This document shows, piece by piece, positions 46,872-59,640 of a DNA stretch of 64,000 nt. Position 1 is the stretch's first letter. Every line of letters starts with the position of its first letter. This DNA comes from Phoronis australis (Eukaryota; Phoronida; Phoronidae), in NCBI GenBank assembly GCA_002633005.1, contig NMRA01000146.1, positions 85,640 through 149,639 of the forward strand, written 5' to 3'. Both the position numbers and the translations under genes were made by a program. The notes below the pieces were generated by a model. It saw only the letters and a list, made by a program, of their open reading frames with translations. It searched no databases and had not been told where the DNA came from.

Positions 46872-48672
46872 ATGGATCCCAGTGAGTACAGCAGCGTAGA
46901 TGAAGAATATTTTGAAAGATACAGGGAGGGTCAGGTGGAGTTTTCAGACGATTCTGACGTTTCGGATGTGGAGGAGGAGGCGACAGACCCCATAGGAACC
47001 GTTGAATTTGTGCTCACACCTTCTCTCTAGTAGAACCGTTTCCCTTGCTCCGGTTGTCGACGATCCAGCCCCAGCCGGTTCGTGCAGTGAATATCAACGG
47101 GCAGAAGGTGCGCAGGAGTTGCGACAGAATGTTAGTGACTGGTAAGAATATTATAAATATGCATCATACTACCGCGAATTACTACTTGGTCTTTTTTAAT
47201 TTTAAGTTCAGTAGCTTTACCGGTCACTCCCAGGCGCTCTCGTCCCCACTGATGAATCATTTTTCAGCCGTGGATAAGTACCAGTTTCAGTGATAAAAAA
47301 TGGGACTCGTTGCACTTACGCAAATCACTCAACAATGTGTGGTCTTTCATTATTTGTAGACAGTGGCGCATTGGTTTGGGCCCCGGACTCTTGTTTGTGA
47401 GACTCGGGTTCGAATCCTGGCTTTCACTGGCAGACAATTGGGCATTGTACGAAGTTGTCTCCTACTCCCCTGAGCTCAGTCTTACTAGTGAGTGAATAAA
47501 TGTATGCATGGGAAAGAATGAGAACCACCTCCCAATACTCAACTGTGTAGTGTAAACAAGAGGAAAAAAGAATTGCAATTTTGCAACTTAGACTTTCTTA
47601 CCTGGGGGCCGGAGGGAATTCCATGGGTTATAAAACAGGTCACTTCATTTTCATACTCTAGGGCCAAGTCAACTTGGACCCAGAGCAATGTACACACGTT
47701 TTTCTAACCAGGTTTAGTTTGTGTAAGTCAATGCTTTCATGCCTATGTACCTAATGTTGCTGTTATTTGTGAAAATTGGTACATGGCTTGGGTGCGAGTT
47801 GACTTGGGAAGGAACCGTCTGGTAAAGTTTCTAAAGAGTATAGAAGGCATCGGATATTGAGAAGTTTTTAAAAATGTTTACTGTAATATTCACGATTATT
47901 AACAAAACAGACCCCTCCATCAATGAATCAGGTGTCAGCAAATCAAACTAAGTATGTCCATTCCTATATATATATCCCCCAGGCATGATCTGCCACTGCC
48001 CTGGGTGTAGCAGTATTCATTTGTATGAAAAGTAAATATCTTTACTATTTATGTGATGTTTCAAAGCTTGTTTTTTGGAATTTAGTTTCATTTTTGTTCT
48101 GTTTTAAACAGGTCGCTGCTCAACAATCAGTCTTCTCGAAAACTGAGGTCATTGCAAACCCTCAATTAATTTGGCCGAGACACTCTTGGTAAATCAGTAA
48201 TTTTTTCAATTCGACATTTTGATGTTTACTAAAGTAATGTATACATATTGTCACATCTTGCAGGTGCACGTGTGACAACTGTCAGACTACTGCAGTCATT
48301 GAAGAAAGAGTATGTTGTCAAGAAGTCGACAAAGTTATTGCTAAACTTGAGGACGAAATGAAGAGGGACAACTTAAACGGAAGAAAAAAATGTATCGTGT
48401 ACCATGGAAGTTTTCAACCTGTGTGCATCAATCGTGATGTTTTGGAGACTGCATGGTTGCAGTATAAAAGCCAATATCCGGATGGCTATGACGGACCCTT
48501 TGATAAAAGGATGCGACACATAGCCTACAGACAGTTCCAAAGATGGGTGCATGGTCACCTAGGACGAACTGTCCGTGTTGTAATTCCAGCATGCGCAGTA
48601 GCCTGCATCAGAGCTTTTTACCCTCCACCGGGAAATGAGGAGGACTTTGAGTTTCAAGGGTTTTCTTATTAG
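46872..48672 (+). CDS. P2X7-cytoplasmic-tail-like protein, two exons, frameshift in exon 1
   Basis: Exon 1 (46872-47141) starts MDPSEYSSVDEEYFERY, acidic (DDSDVSDVEEE), and later reads SEYQRAEGAQELRQNVSDW, but in another frame; the shift lies between about 46990 and 47040. The donor TG|GTAAG joins acceptor TTGCAG at 48263 to rebuild a Trp codon. Exon 2 (48264-48672) gives CTCDNC, ERVCCQE, KRMRHIAYRQFQRWVHG, VVIPACAVACIRAFYP and the ending FEFQGFSY. These match the Zn-binding cysteine-rich ballast of vertebrate P2X7 receptors (C-x-x-C, CC, RHCAYR-like, LPSCC-like, SGF-x-SPY-like end). No channel domain is present, as in stand-alone invertebrate relatives. It lies inside the TTAA-flanked element. 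Confidence 0.75.
47345..47440 (+). mobile_element. tRNA-derived SINE-like insertion in the P2X7-like intron
   Basis: GTGGCGCATTGGTTTGGGCC (A-box-like) followed by CTCGGGTTCGAATCCTGGC (strong B box). The acceptor stem of a true tRNA is not formed. Confidence 0.5.
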
Positions 48673-49972
48673 TTTCATTTATGTATATATATATCGAGTT
48701 GTCTTATCCCTGGAATGCCAACTCCAGCTCATTACCTAAGTACTCTATTACTAAAACTTGTGACTCGGGGAGTATCTACTTTGGACGAGTTGAAATAAGT
48801 GACAAGTTCCATAGAGAGAACAAATATCCTAACAAACGAATGCAATCACAGCGCAATCTCAGTGGTACAAAAATGAAGTTGGCATTCCATGATGGATTTC
48901 TGTGTTTTCAGAATGGTAAACAATTGACAAAGAAAGTAGCATATATTGATGTTCAGGAACTTATAGTGACATGGTCATGACAAGTGTAATGTTACTAGAA
49001 CTACATTATAAACCTCTAAACTCAACATCAGTTATGGTTTACTTAGGAATTGGTCTCACTGGAGTTGTTAGTGAGTTTCAAGTGAACACATTCAACAATA
49101 TTGCTGTTACATAAAAATCTGGACTATTGTCTGAGGTAGAGACTGAATCTCCTGCCCTCTTCTTATACAGTAGGACTCGTTACATTGGTAGTGCTTCATT
49201 GGAAACTAGAAAGGCTAGCATGCATTAATTCCTGTAACGCCTCCAAGTAACTTTGACTTCGATGAAATATCTGTCTCACTGGCTCCAACTTACCGAGTTC
49301 TACTGTAATTCAACAAGACATTAACTACCATGACGTGGCAAAGTACTGAATTTCCACCCAAAAGCTACAGTATGCAATAGCTTCAGATGTCTATGACATG
49401 GTATAAAACACACAAAATTATACACATGTATAGGAAGTGAGAAATCTGGAGAGAGTGCTTGGACCACTCGCAAAAAAACTCGCAAGAAAATGTTAGACAG
49501 TAGAGTTGGGATTCTGTGCAAATGATTATTCTGTCGTACAATTTGAATGATATTGGCAGACACGAGAAGACTGACGACCCATGTATATTTTCATCACTAC
49601 CAATGTTTTAGGGTTTTTTTTTTAAAGCTGTACAGATAGCAATGCTAGAGTATTTATAGTACCAGTATTGGAAATCGTGAAACACTTTTGAGCGTGCCAT
49701 ATGGCTGTCCGCTTTGTATAAACCCTGCGACATACTATGTTCTAACATTGAAACATTTCAATGTTACTTCAATATAATGACTATAAATATTGTGGCATAG
49801 CTTTTAGGTTTATTTGATTAACAGTAAACTGTTGCCGTCCCATATAATGCATCGGTAAGGGGGCGAAAAGGTACCTGTGTGGGTCGTCAGTCTTTTCGTG
49901 CCCCAATATCATTCATTGTCATGTATGTGATGGAAAGAAATATCAGTACTGTCCATTGACAAAACAAGCAGT
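48673..49972. other. between the two transposon genes
   Basis: Region between the stop codons of the two convergent genes. The frame at 48681-48980 immediately follows the P2X7-like stop and has no motif; it is probably 3' UTR. Confidence 0.45.
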
Positions 49973-49975
49973 CTA

Positions 49976-51340
49976 ATTGAATTTGTCTGGATATCGGCTC
50001 CTCATCCGTGCCACGGCCTCCTCCTTGGACACGTCTGGAGCACCAGCACTCAGCATTGGAGGGGCGTCAATTTCCAAACAAATTTCGAGGTCACTGGCTT
50101 CTCTTTTATTTCGCAACAAGTGTAACGTATTCTTCCTTACTTCGTTCACATACTCTGAAAAGCACAACTGCAATTTAAAGTAAAAATCATTTTGAATCAA
50201 TGATTTAAGTTAAACACGACGTCACCTAAGTGCAAGTTTTCGCCTACTTTTATAACCTTCAAGCAAAGGCCAAAACCAGAGTTAACCCTGTTTTATTTTT
50301 GAAGCAGGTTACTTTAATAATCAAAACCGTGCAACTTAAGTACCATCGTTAGAACAGTTCAAACTTTTGTCAGCACACCACCATCTATTACTTGGTTGAC
50401 AAAACCCCACAAAGAACCTCCTGATGCTCAAATACAGTGGTCTCTGAAGCGCACCATAGCCTCGTAGGGGGCTGGGGGGGGGCGGTAGTAATAGCCGAGA
50501 TTATCCGACTCAGGAATCGAACCCACGACCCCCATAAAACCGGCAAGCGTGCTAACCATTCAGCTAATAGGCAATTTCCCATTAGCGAGTAGCTAACAGA
50601 GGCTCATATGATTCACCGGAAGCACATCTACAACAGGGCTATAGTACATGTATGTAGTTACTTCAGAGCTGGGCCGCCCATCGGCATGGGCGGTGTGCAC
50701 CATAGGGGGCTGATGGTATTGTCCCCCCAAGTGCTGCTCTCCCCATAGTACCAGGTGTATATCTCCACTCTAATTTGGCTGAAGACAATGATTCTCAAAA
50801 ATATGATACCCTAAATGATCCTTACTGACTTCGCGTGACTTGACTTTGAGAACCATCAGCAAATGAAATTGCATTGGGTCAACATGATGCTCAACTAGCG
50901 CTGCTACACACACAACACCAAGAACAGTTGAATCAACAAATAGCCTACTGGGCAACATTCCAAAGAAATACCACCGGCAACACTCAGCAATTGTTGACCG
51001 CGAGAACTATGGTGATTGCGAAAAAAGATCGTTATAGTTCAAGCACTGAGAAAGCGTCATGGATATAAGCCATAAATTATGAAGATAACTTACCTTTTCA
51101 CAAGACCAGCTTCAAACTTCATGATATGTTTGTCGTCGAAGCAGCCGTCCTCAAAGTGGTCGGAGCATATTTCGGCTCCGACAGACTGGCCGACTCGACA
51201 GTCATTTTACAATGACGAGCAGTGCACACGAAAACGTGCCATTTTGCAGCCAGATGCTTGTCTTTGGGAAACCTAAATAGGGTCACGCCTTCCACCTGGC
51301 TGGTGTTAGCACAGTTGGCGCACACACACCGATGTACCAT
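49976..51340 (-). pseudogene. THAP-domain gene of the transposon, internally deleted
   Basis: First exon 51340-51094: MVHRCVCANCANTSQ, VTLFRFPKDKHLAAKW, then after a one-base frame change near 51180 EICSDHFEDGCF and GLVKR before GTAAGT. These are the C2CH, FP and HFE blocks of a THAP finger. A plausible last exon, 50167 to TAG at 49973-49975, reads LCFSEYVNEVRKNTLHLL and SKEEAVARMRSRYPDKFN; similar KEEA...SR tails occur in THAP/Kolobok transposases as I remember them. No DDE catalytic exon was seen between. The frame break and missing centre suggest a dead copy. Confidence 0.55.
50388..50580 (-). mobile_element. tRNA-derived SINE
   Basis: On the minus strand TTAGCTGAATGGTTAGCACG (A box) and GTGGGTTCGATTCCTGAG (B box) are spaced as in a tRNA, followed by a unique tail with a C-run. 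It sits inside the TTAA-flanked element. Confidence 0.75.
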
Positions 51341-51616
51341 GTCTAAATCACGCCAAGATTGAACGCTCCTTGTTCGTCTTCCACTGTTTTGTATGGGCGG
51401 TAAACTGCATTGTGGGATATTGATCTAGTTTGTGTTCCCCAACACCATGTCACGGTGTCAAAGGTCAACTTTTCGCGAATTTTTTTTTAATTTTCGGTTT
51501 TTAACGTAACTACAGACACAATAACATGATAATTGGAAGAAGATATATCCAACTAACAATATCTTGAAAATATTATTACAATTTAACATACTTAGACCTT
51601 GCAATTTACACTTTAA

Positions 51617-51776
51617 GAACAATTTAACACCTACTAAGAATATTCTCCGTTCCATTCACTAGTTGCATCTTCTTAAAAGTCGACCACAAGGTGACGCTCG
51701 GAAGGCCATTCTCGTTTCTATTTAAACTGCCATAGCTGCAGCGTCCTTAAACTGGTATTCCTGAAACTTAGTACCA
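51617..51776. other. flank of the TTAA element
   Basis: No feature. Next comes a MITE-like repeat. Confidence 0.5.
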
Positions 51777-52025
51777 TGCGCGCACCTAACCCAAAATATA
51801 GGGGGGGGCTCAAATTTTTCGATATGCGGACCTTTCACTGGAAGAAATCAACGAGTACAAAAAAAAACGGAGCCACTAGGTTCAGGCCACGAATTTTGCA
51901 TCCGCGCCGAATTCCCCTGGAATTTGTAGAATTCTCGTCTCGTTTACCCGGACTTTTGTTTCACTGAGGCGGATCTTTTGCCACGTTCGCACCCCCCCCG
52001 AGCCCCCTCCTTGGTGCGCCCATGA
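51777..52025 (+). mobile_element. MITE-like repeat with GCGCACC ends
   Basis: Starts CGCGCACCTAACCC and ends TTGGTGCGCCC. CATG on both sides could be a target duplication. Matches 36583-36855. Confidence 0.75.
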
Positions 52026-55000
52026 GTACAGTGTGTATGTCGTCCTTGGCTTCGTTGGTGTTACCGATTTCTTTTCGAGAAATCGGCGTCTGCAGTTTGC
52101 ATTGTTGTCATGGGTTTTACAGGTGAGTTAGTGCCAGTGATCTGTACATATTTTGGCTCCATGGTCATCTTCCGTCCAACAATGTTTGAATCAGTGTTGA
52201 TCTGATGTCACTGGTGGTATTTCTGGGAAGATTTTTGATGTTAGTGACAGTGCCGGCGACAATTTCTGGGTAATTTAATGATGGCAATGGCCATGATGGT
52301 GACGATAAAACTGATTTCGATGACGATTTCAGCGTCATCGCTAATGTCAGCGGCGTCGTCGTAATTTACTTCGTCGTTGTGACAGGTATAGGGTGGCACG
52401 ACTGTCTTCACTGGTGTTGCCGTTATTGTAATCGTTTTATTGAGCGATGCTTTCATTTCGGCGCCGACGTCAATATATTTTGAATTCGTGACTGTTGTGT
52501 GTCCGTCAGCATTGCCATCAGTGCTGCAGACAGCGTCGGCATCTTCGTTGATGATGTCTGTTGTGGTCGGTTTTGCTGGCGGTAATTTCGACGAAGTGCA
52601 TAGTGTCATTGAAAGGTCGTCGTCTGTGATGTCGCCCTTTGCATTGTCACCCTTTAATCAGTCTATTTATCAAGTGTCGCTCAGTCAGAGCACTTTCATT
52701 TTTTGATGATTTTATGCGTTAAAATTGATCTCTACATGTTCCATTCTTGGGTTAGGCGCGATTTCAAGGCAGTTCTTCATTGTTCAAGGTCATACTCGTC
52801 CTCTAAAGGGTGTTGTCTGAAACATTAATATACTCTTACTCATTAGAGAGGTTTAGATTTTATGAAAAACTGTTATGTATACGTTTAGTTTTACTTATTA
52901 ATCCACGTGATGTGTTTTTACGACATCGCCGTAAGGCGCTAAACGGAATTCTTTTTTACCCATAAGATTGCTGACAAAAGTACACGTAACTTGAAAACTT
53001 GTACTTTCTTTTGTTAATTACATGTATGTACGTAACATTTCGTCACTTAAGCACTTTGAAAATCGAGTTTGGCAGTTATTACGAACTGCCTGGTTTGTTT
53101 CTGAATCTCCACTTGAGTTTCTGCTGAGTCGTCATGAAAATGCGTCTGGCTAAATCATAAGCGCTGTACATGCATGTGATGCGGCAGCCAGCTCTAACCC
53201 GAAAGACCATAAATATCTGTATCGCCATTTTTGTGGTGAGAAAACTACGTACAGTATGGATAACAATTCTCACCTACCGTGAGGTTATAACACTAATTTT
53301 GCTCGTATGCTTCTAATGTTTATTAAATGTCAAGCTCGTGTTTGAGGTACACGTACAGTAAAAAAGTATTGGTGGCGTGAATAATTAACACGCTTTTAAT
53401 TAATCACAAGTAAATGAAAGTAAAAGTTGAAAAAAACATGAAAAATAAAAATTATCAAATCACGAACAACTTTTTATCAGATTAGATAAGGGTGAGAACG
53501 AAATTGACTTTTGACGACTGGAATTGAGATATTGGTCATATATATGTAAATGTAGCACTCAACAGCAATGTTGCACTATTATTTCATCTCTGAAAAGTGG
53601 TAGTAGTCTAAATTCGTAATCGAAATCGAAATCGAATTTTGTTCATCATTTTCAGTTTTCCTTTTGTGCGAACTCATCAAGTCGGTTTCAAAATAGTCCT
53701 TACACAGATAAAAATCTTAGTTTTGTTGTCAACTGAAGTCACGCGCGACTCGTGCAGGCGCCACATCCTGATCGAACTCTAAGAATTTTGAAAGCGTTTT
53801 CTTGACATTGCTGACGATTTCGATGTTCTAGTTTGAAATCGAAATAGAATCTTGCCACATTAAAGAATATCTTGAGACCAATTTTATGAGCGTAAAATCC
53901 TAATTCTGTTTTCATTGTTTAACCAGTAAAAATGGCGCAGTCCTAGCAAAACAACAGCATCATTGACGAGAACAATGGTTTCATGAAAATGCCCCCATTA
54001 CAATTACATGTACCTAATTTACTAATTTATTAATTCGTTTTCATTACAATCCACGTTTTGTGCATGTTTCAATAAATTACGAAATCCTAATTTTTACATC
54101 TGAAATAACCGTTAAGTGAATCCAAATTATCCCCTCATGTTGTCTTGAGCCAGCGAGCCACTCTTTTTCGGGGCTACAACGAAGTTCCCAAATTAGGCTT
54201 AGCTTCACAATAAGCCCCTTGCGTCAAAATGTCGTTTTTTACATTAAAGCACTTGAAAAAATTCTGTTAAATTACATTAGTTCGAATGTAGAAGCATGAG
54301 CTCGAAAATCTGCCTACATGTACGTGATAATACGCTATTAGTAATAATACAAATTTGTAACAACAATATACATGTAATATTATTGGTAAAATAGATCGAA
54401 GTATATTAGTGATTTAAAGGAGTTACGGCAATAAAATACAAAATGAAACTAACAACAACATTAGCAGTAATAATAACAAACTAGACAACAATATTGTTAA
54501 TATTCACATAAATAATGAACCCTCAACACTTAATGCGCGGTCTTTATAAATAATAGCACATCGTTATTGACTTTCCCTCAACTTCAGGGATAAAGTGGCG
54601 CTAAGGTGAGTTCGAGGCAACCTATGTTACGGCATAGATTAATAGTCTATGGTTACGGCGACTTCTTAATGGAAGTTAAGGAAATATCACATGTACGTAA
54701 GAGGTGAAGCTATGTTGATTACAAATTAGCAGATTTATGTGCATTGTGAATGAGACGATAAGTTAATGTGAACTTAAGGTTATCTCAGAACTTATTTAGT
54801 GGTCTCTATTCCAAGTCGTATGTCAAAAAAGTAAGCTTTTTTCAACAAGTAAAACTATATATTTTCTGAAAGAAAAAAGACCAGGAAATATTAATATACG
54901 TTTTGTATTTATGAACCATTATAGTTATTGCGTTAATACCTTTTTAAGTTAAAACTTCATTTTTAAGAAAGGCACATTCATATCAAACTAACCCCTCGGT

Positions 55001-55465
55001 CGATTTTAATGAAACCTTTTTTTAAATAAAAATTTCACCAGTTACCTCAAAAACGCTGCTAGGAATTTTCGATTAGTTTCTTTGTTTGGTTTCTATGACA
55101 TATCAACTCGAAAAACGTAAGGTATTTTTGTAAAATAGAAGTCGTGTTCGTCTTTGTTATATTACACAAAAACTAAGACTTTATATCAAAAAAATCTAAT
55201 AGCGTGTTTAAGATTGATGGATAAATATTAAGTTTAGAAAGTAATCCACCAAGTCGTTTTCGAGAACTCGTGTTCCTAATTCAAATATAGTCTATTTGAT
55301 GAAGCCGAGACAAAGCTGATTAAACTGGGGCGAGTGAAAATCTAAAAGTCTTCAGTTAATTTTTCGGTGAAAACTTGTTTTCGGTAAATATAACCTATAC
55401 ATACTTTAACCATGTTAGCTATTTCAGCATTCACTCGCAATGTTAACTGAATTTGCAGTGCATAA
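52026..55465. other. intergenic; GTC/GAC-rich low complexity then AT-rich DNA
   Basis: 52240-52700 is rich in GATGAC/GTCGTC-type text and gives long open frames on both strands, a composition effect. The rest is AT-rich with no gene recognised. Confidence 0.45.
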
Positions 55466-55672
55466 TGAGATTTAGGGAACTCTGACATAAATCCTGTTAT
55501 TTGGGCAAATACCGTTATACAGCCCTTCATGCTTCATATCCAAGCCCTGGTTAGTTCCTACCAAGTCCGATGGTTGCGCTTTGTTCTCTCTCTCCAGCTT
55601 CCTGTTGGCCCAGCCTCAGGCAACAGTACATTCACTCGTAAGTTTTCTTAATTAGACAAGTTTATACCTAGT
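55466..55672 (+). repeat. 207-base direct repeat, copy 1
   Basis: Nearly identical to 60145-60351 (shared CAAGTCCGATGGTTGCGCTT, CTTCCTGTTGGCCCAGCCTC). In the second position it separates the two serial-hairpin repeats. Confidence 0.85.
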
Positions 55673-58600
55673 AGACTCTTTCCCGTTCGTCGTTAATTGT
55701 CCTGCACAAACGATACTTCCCTTATCTATTATTTGTAGCCACAGATGGCTTTTCTAACGGCCGATTTCTTTCGATTCTAATGATCCCTCAAACCCAAACC
55801 AATCCCTCGCCATTTCACACTGGGTATAAGTGGGATATCTTGTGACAATCACCGTCTGCTTTGGGGATGAGACCCGTCGGCGAGGTATAAAGGTTATCAA
55901 CGGGGCTGGTAGGACAGGGGCTAGTCTACACGTAGCCTCTCGGTTGGCCGGTTAGGGGCTAGAATAAGTTCCCATTGCTTTGTGCACCCTTTCGTCTAGC
56001 CATATCCGGCCACTGATTTTGAGTTTCACCTCGTCAAAAAATACATTCCACACGTAAAACTATCACTTAAAAAAGCGCTTCCTTTCTTCATGGATCCATT
56101 TATTTTACTTCTACACATACATGTATCTTCGATGAAGCTTAGTTATGAGATTGGGGTGATTTTGCCGAAGAATTTCAACTCCACTTTTTTGGTTCCCGTT
56201 GACTTTTTCACCGCGCGCGCCATAACCCAAAGTATGTCCACTGAGTCACGCGCGTTAGACAAAGGCTAGCGCGAGGCAGAGCGAAGCGCGTGACGATAGT
56301 GCGTGACACTAGCTATTTTAAGCCTTGAACAAGGAGTGAAGCACAGTTGGGGTCTGGGTACCCATGTAGAATGAGCTTGAATGCCAACGGTTGACAAGTG
56401 TGTGACCTAGGCTCCAGTCGTACTTATGGTTTGGGTACATGGCGGATACTGGATTTACATAACACTAGACTTGGTACTATTCCAACAGGACTGGAGGTAT
56501 TATTGATGTAAACAGATGCGATTTACATTGGGTTAAGACCTGGATGAGAATCTATCCCATATAGCCGTGAAGCCTGATGCGGTAAAGCTCGAAAGTGCCG
56601 CGTCTAACATGGAAGTGTCCTCATATAGCGCGCAACCACTTTGGTGGGTAAAATAATAGTAATAAAATTTTAATAATAAAAAGTATAACAATTAAAAAAC
56701 TAATAATAATAATCAAATAATAATAATAAAAATAATAAAAAGCATAAAAATAATAAAATAACAATAATGAATAATAATAATAAATAATAATAATAGAATA
56801 ATAATAATAATAAAATTCTAATAATAATACTAAAAAATAATACTAATATTAATAAAATAACAATAATAATAAAAAAGTAAAAAAAAATAAAAATAAAAAA
56901 AAAACTTTACATCTCTGTTGACATTTTATTTGACTTTCCATGAACGATACGGAAATACTGTACGCACCCTTGGATATGTCGTTTGTTAGGCCTTTTCAAG
57001 TACTTCGTCACCGGCCATAACCCTACCATGTTTATCTACCCTTTTGACCTGCATACTTCCTTCCGAACGAACACTTAAAAAATATATATACGTTACCACC
57101 GCACGGAAAAAAAATCAATAAAAAATTAAGAAACCAAAATATAATACAACTAATAAACAAACTAAAACGTACACTAAAATATTGCTACAAATTAAATAAA
57201 TAACAATTGAAAAATAAACTAATACAATAAAAATAATAATAACAAGAAAACGTGTTAAACATTTTAAAACACTCGTGTCAATTGCTATCACATAATACTT
57301 CACATTTCGTTCTCTCAGCATAATTTTAACCTATTCCAACCGCGCTTACCGTTAATGCGTCAACTTTTGTTTTCGTCTACCATCGTGGTCGGGTATTTCC
57401 CACCAGGACGATTTTCGAATAGTCGGCTACTGTAGTGCCAGATAGGCGGACGTTATGATCGATGAGATCACGTCTCACATGCCTGCTAAGTTGTCCACTG
57501 CCCAGGCGCGTACAGCTCAGTCGTACGAAATCTGCGCTCGAGTGCCTTCAGAGCGAGGGCATGACCCGCTTAAGCTGGTTCCTTTAATTTTACGATTTTC
57601 GTGGATACTAGTTCATTTCAGTGTAATTAGGTCTAAGCCAGTAACTCTAACAGTTGTCCTTACCCGCTGAAGTAGGGTCGTTTTCATCTGCAACCCAGGA
57701 TCCACTACACCCGGGCTATTAGTAGGCCTAAACAGTATCCATGTCACTGCGCCAAGTTTTTGAAAACGCGTCACTGTCACACTAGTGGGTTACATCTGCC
57801 CGTTTAGGCGTATAAATCATATCAGATTACCAGTAATGTCTGACTTATTTTAACACAAGATTTTTATTTACGATTTCAAAATCTTGTAACCTTTCATTTT
57901 GTTGACCTACATTGCACGCAAATGTGCCTAACCTACTTCCTAAAATTTCGTCACCAAAGCATATTGGGATCACACTAGCCCAAATTCAGTTGCAGTGCTC
58001 ATTGACCCAGATTTCAGGGTAGTTGGCCAGCCTGTGGTTTCACTCTCATGTAAATTACACAATAACTTGTTGCATAGTGCTGATGACCTCGTGCCAGCAA
58101 TGGAACTTTCTAGACTAAACTTTCATGATACCAGAACCCTAGGCTTAATTGCATTTACTGACTAGTTGTGCCCATCTTTTCCTGACATCGACAGCACAAA
58201 TGTTATTTGTCCTTTTGCTTAGCTCTAGGATATTCGTTGAACACAATGATAGGGTCCTAGGCCTTTACTGCCAATCATATTTTGTAGACCAAGTTGCTTC
58301 CTGATTTGTGTACTTGGTGTTGTCTATTTTATACGACTTGGGGTATCATTATTCCTGAGAGCCTGTTGCTGCTCTGCTCTCTCGTATAGTTGTGTTCTGT
58401 AGGATTTTTATAGATATTTTATTTTTCTTAGACATATAGTAGTCATCCAAGTTTCCGTATGAAGGTCTGTCTCTGGCAGATAGCTTGATACATGGTTTTA
58501 ATTAATGATTTTTATCAAGCTGTCAGTTTTCATCTTAAAGGCATCAGCAAATAAATAGGACTGTTTGAATAATGATTTTAGATCTGTTCATACTCTTTAT

Positions 58601-59640
58601 ATGAAATGACATCTCCCATGCTGATGGTCCTTTACCTTCCCTCCACCATTACATCTTTCCTAACTTATGTAAAAAAAAATAAAAGCAAATAAAACTATTT
58701 AAAAAAAATAAATAACAAATATAAAAAACTAAATAACAAATATATTTAAAAACTAAATAAATAACATTTAAAAAATAAATAAAAATAAAAAAAATGTTAA
58801 AAAACTAAATAAAAATGTTTTATAAAAAACTACAATCTTTCTGTTCTCAGTACAATTTTGCAGCGAGTTTCCTTAACAGCACATGCTTCCGTGTGAGGTT
58901 ACTCCCCATCCATTGTCACAAGGCTTACCTCTTCTGGTACGCAAGTTAATTGTTCCACCGCAATACCAACACCTTCGCACATAGGAACCTGAACGCCAGT
59001 TCGCTTCGGCTGCTCTACCCTAGCTCATACATGTACATGATGCATTAGATTCGTAATAATTGGGGGGCACTGAACTTGAGGTACTAAAGTGTGCCCTAAA
59101 CCGGCTGAATTTCGCCAGGATTTGCCGCGATATGAGTGAGGGTTAGTTGGCCTTTGGGGGCGGCTTGGACCCGAGGAAAGCCCGGCCGGGAGCGTAGGAT
59201 GGTCCTGTGCCATGCGATGCTCGGGTGGGAACCACCGCAGGTCCTCCAGGTAGGTTTGTGCTTGGACCGTTATGTGGTGCAATTTCCCTTGTAGTTAAGG
59301 CATAACAGTGTCTGCTAGGTGAGTGTGGTATGGGGTCAGTAGGGGTGCCTGTAATGTATAGCAACCACAACTCCGGCTCTCTCGGCGACCAGGTGTGGCT
59401 GGGCTTCGAACTTGGCGGGAGCGGTACTGCTCACCGTGAGGTATCCAATCTGTCCCCGTGTGCCGTGCCCCAAGTCTAACATCGTGCCTGCACCCCGGAG
59501 GGCGGGGGGGGCGAGCTTTACTGAATATGGAGGCAAATCCGGGACTGGTATCAGTCCTTTTCTCATTCCTTCTGACTACCTTTTTCTCCCATCCCCTGTC
59601 ACTCCTCTACCAGGGTCACGGCCCCCACGTGAGTTGTGGC
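55673..59640. other. intergenic with simple repeats
   Basis: AAT-rich simple repeats at about 56655-56910, an A-rich tract near 57105-57245 and an AAATAA-rich tract at 58670-58830. 59040-59640 is GC-richer with open frames on both strands but no recognised domain. A faint EANPGL text resembling a degenerate NPGP motif is not enough for a call. Confidence 0.45.

Larger units (their letters stand above)
46637..51612. mobile_element. TTAA-flanked THAP transposon carrying a P2X7-tail-like gene
   Basis: Ends AGTGTAAATTGCAAGGTCT at 46637-46655 and its exact reverse complement at 51594-51612, each directly next to TTAA (46633-46636, 51613-51616). Further in, GTGAC, one differing base, then GGTGTTGGGGAACACAAA is also inverted (about 46839 and 51432-51456). 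A THAP-domain gene faces inward from the right and a P2X7-tail-like gene inward from the left. TTAA target sites with THAP proteins define the Kolobok superfamily. The unit is 4,976 bases. The DDE part of a transposase was not found, so this copy is probably non-autonomous. A SINE sits near its middle and a second inside the cargo intron. Confidence 0.75.

Noticed and set aside
50830-51068. Glutamine-rich frame (GQHDAQLALLHTQHQEQL) on the plus strand
   Set aside because: Looks coding-like, but it starts after a stop, has no clear acceptor, and lies opposite the THAP gene's presumed intron. Kept only as a note.
52241-52706. Long open frames on both strands at 52.2-52.7 kb
   Set aside because: GTC/GAC-type composition removes stops in several frames; no domain, splice or start context.
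46560-58140. Hammerhead ribozyme cores (CTGATGA words)
   Set aside because: Several CTGATGA words exist in the window, including 46371 and 58079, but none has the paired GAAA and stems needed.
59458-59600. EANPGL text resembling a 2A-like NPGP peptide of a retroelement ORF
   Set aside because: Lacks the D-x-E and the final Pro, and no reverse transcriptase or endonuclease is nearby.
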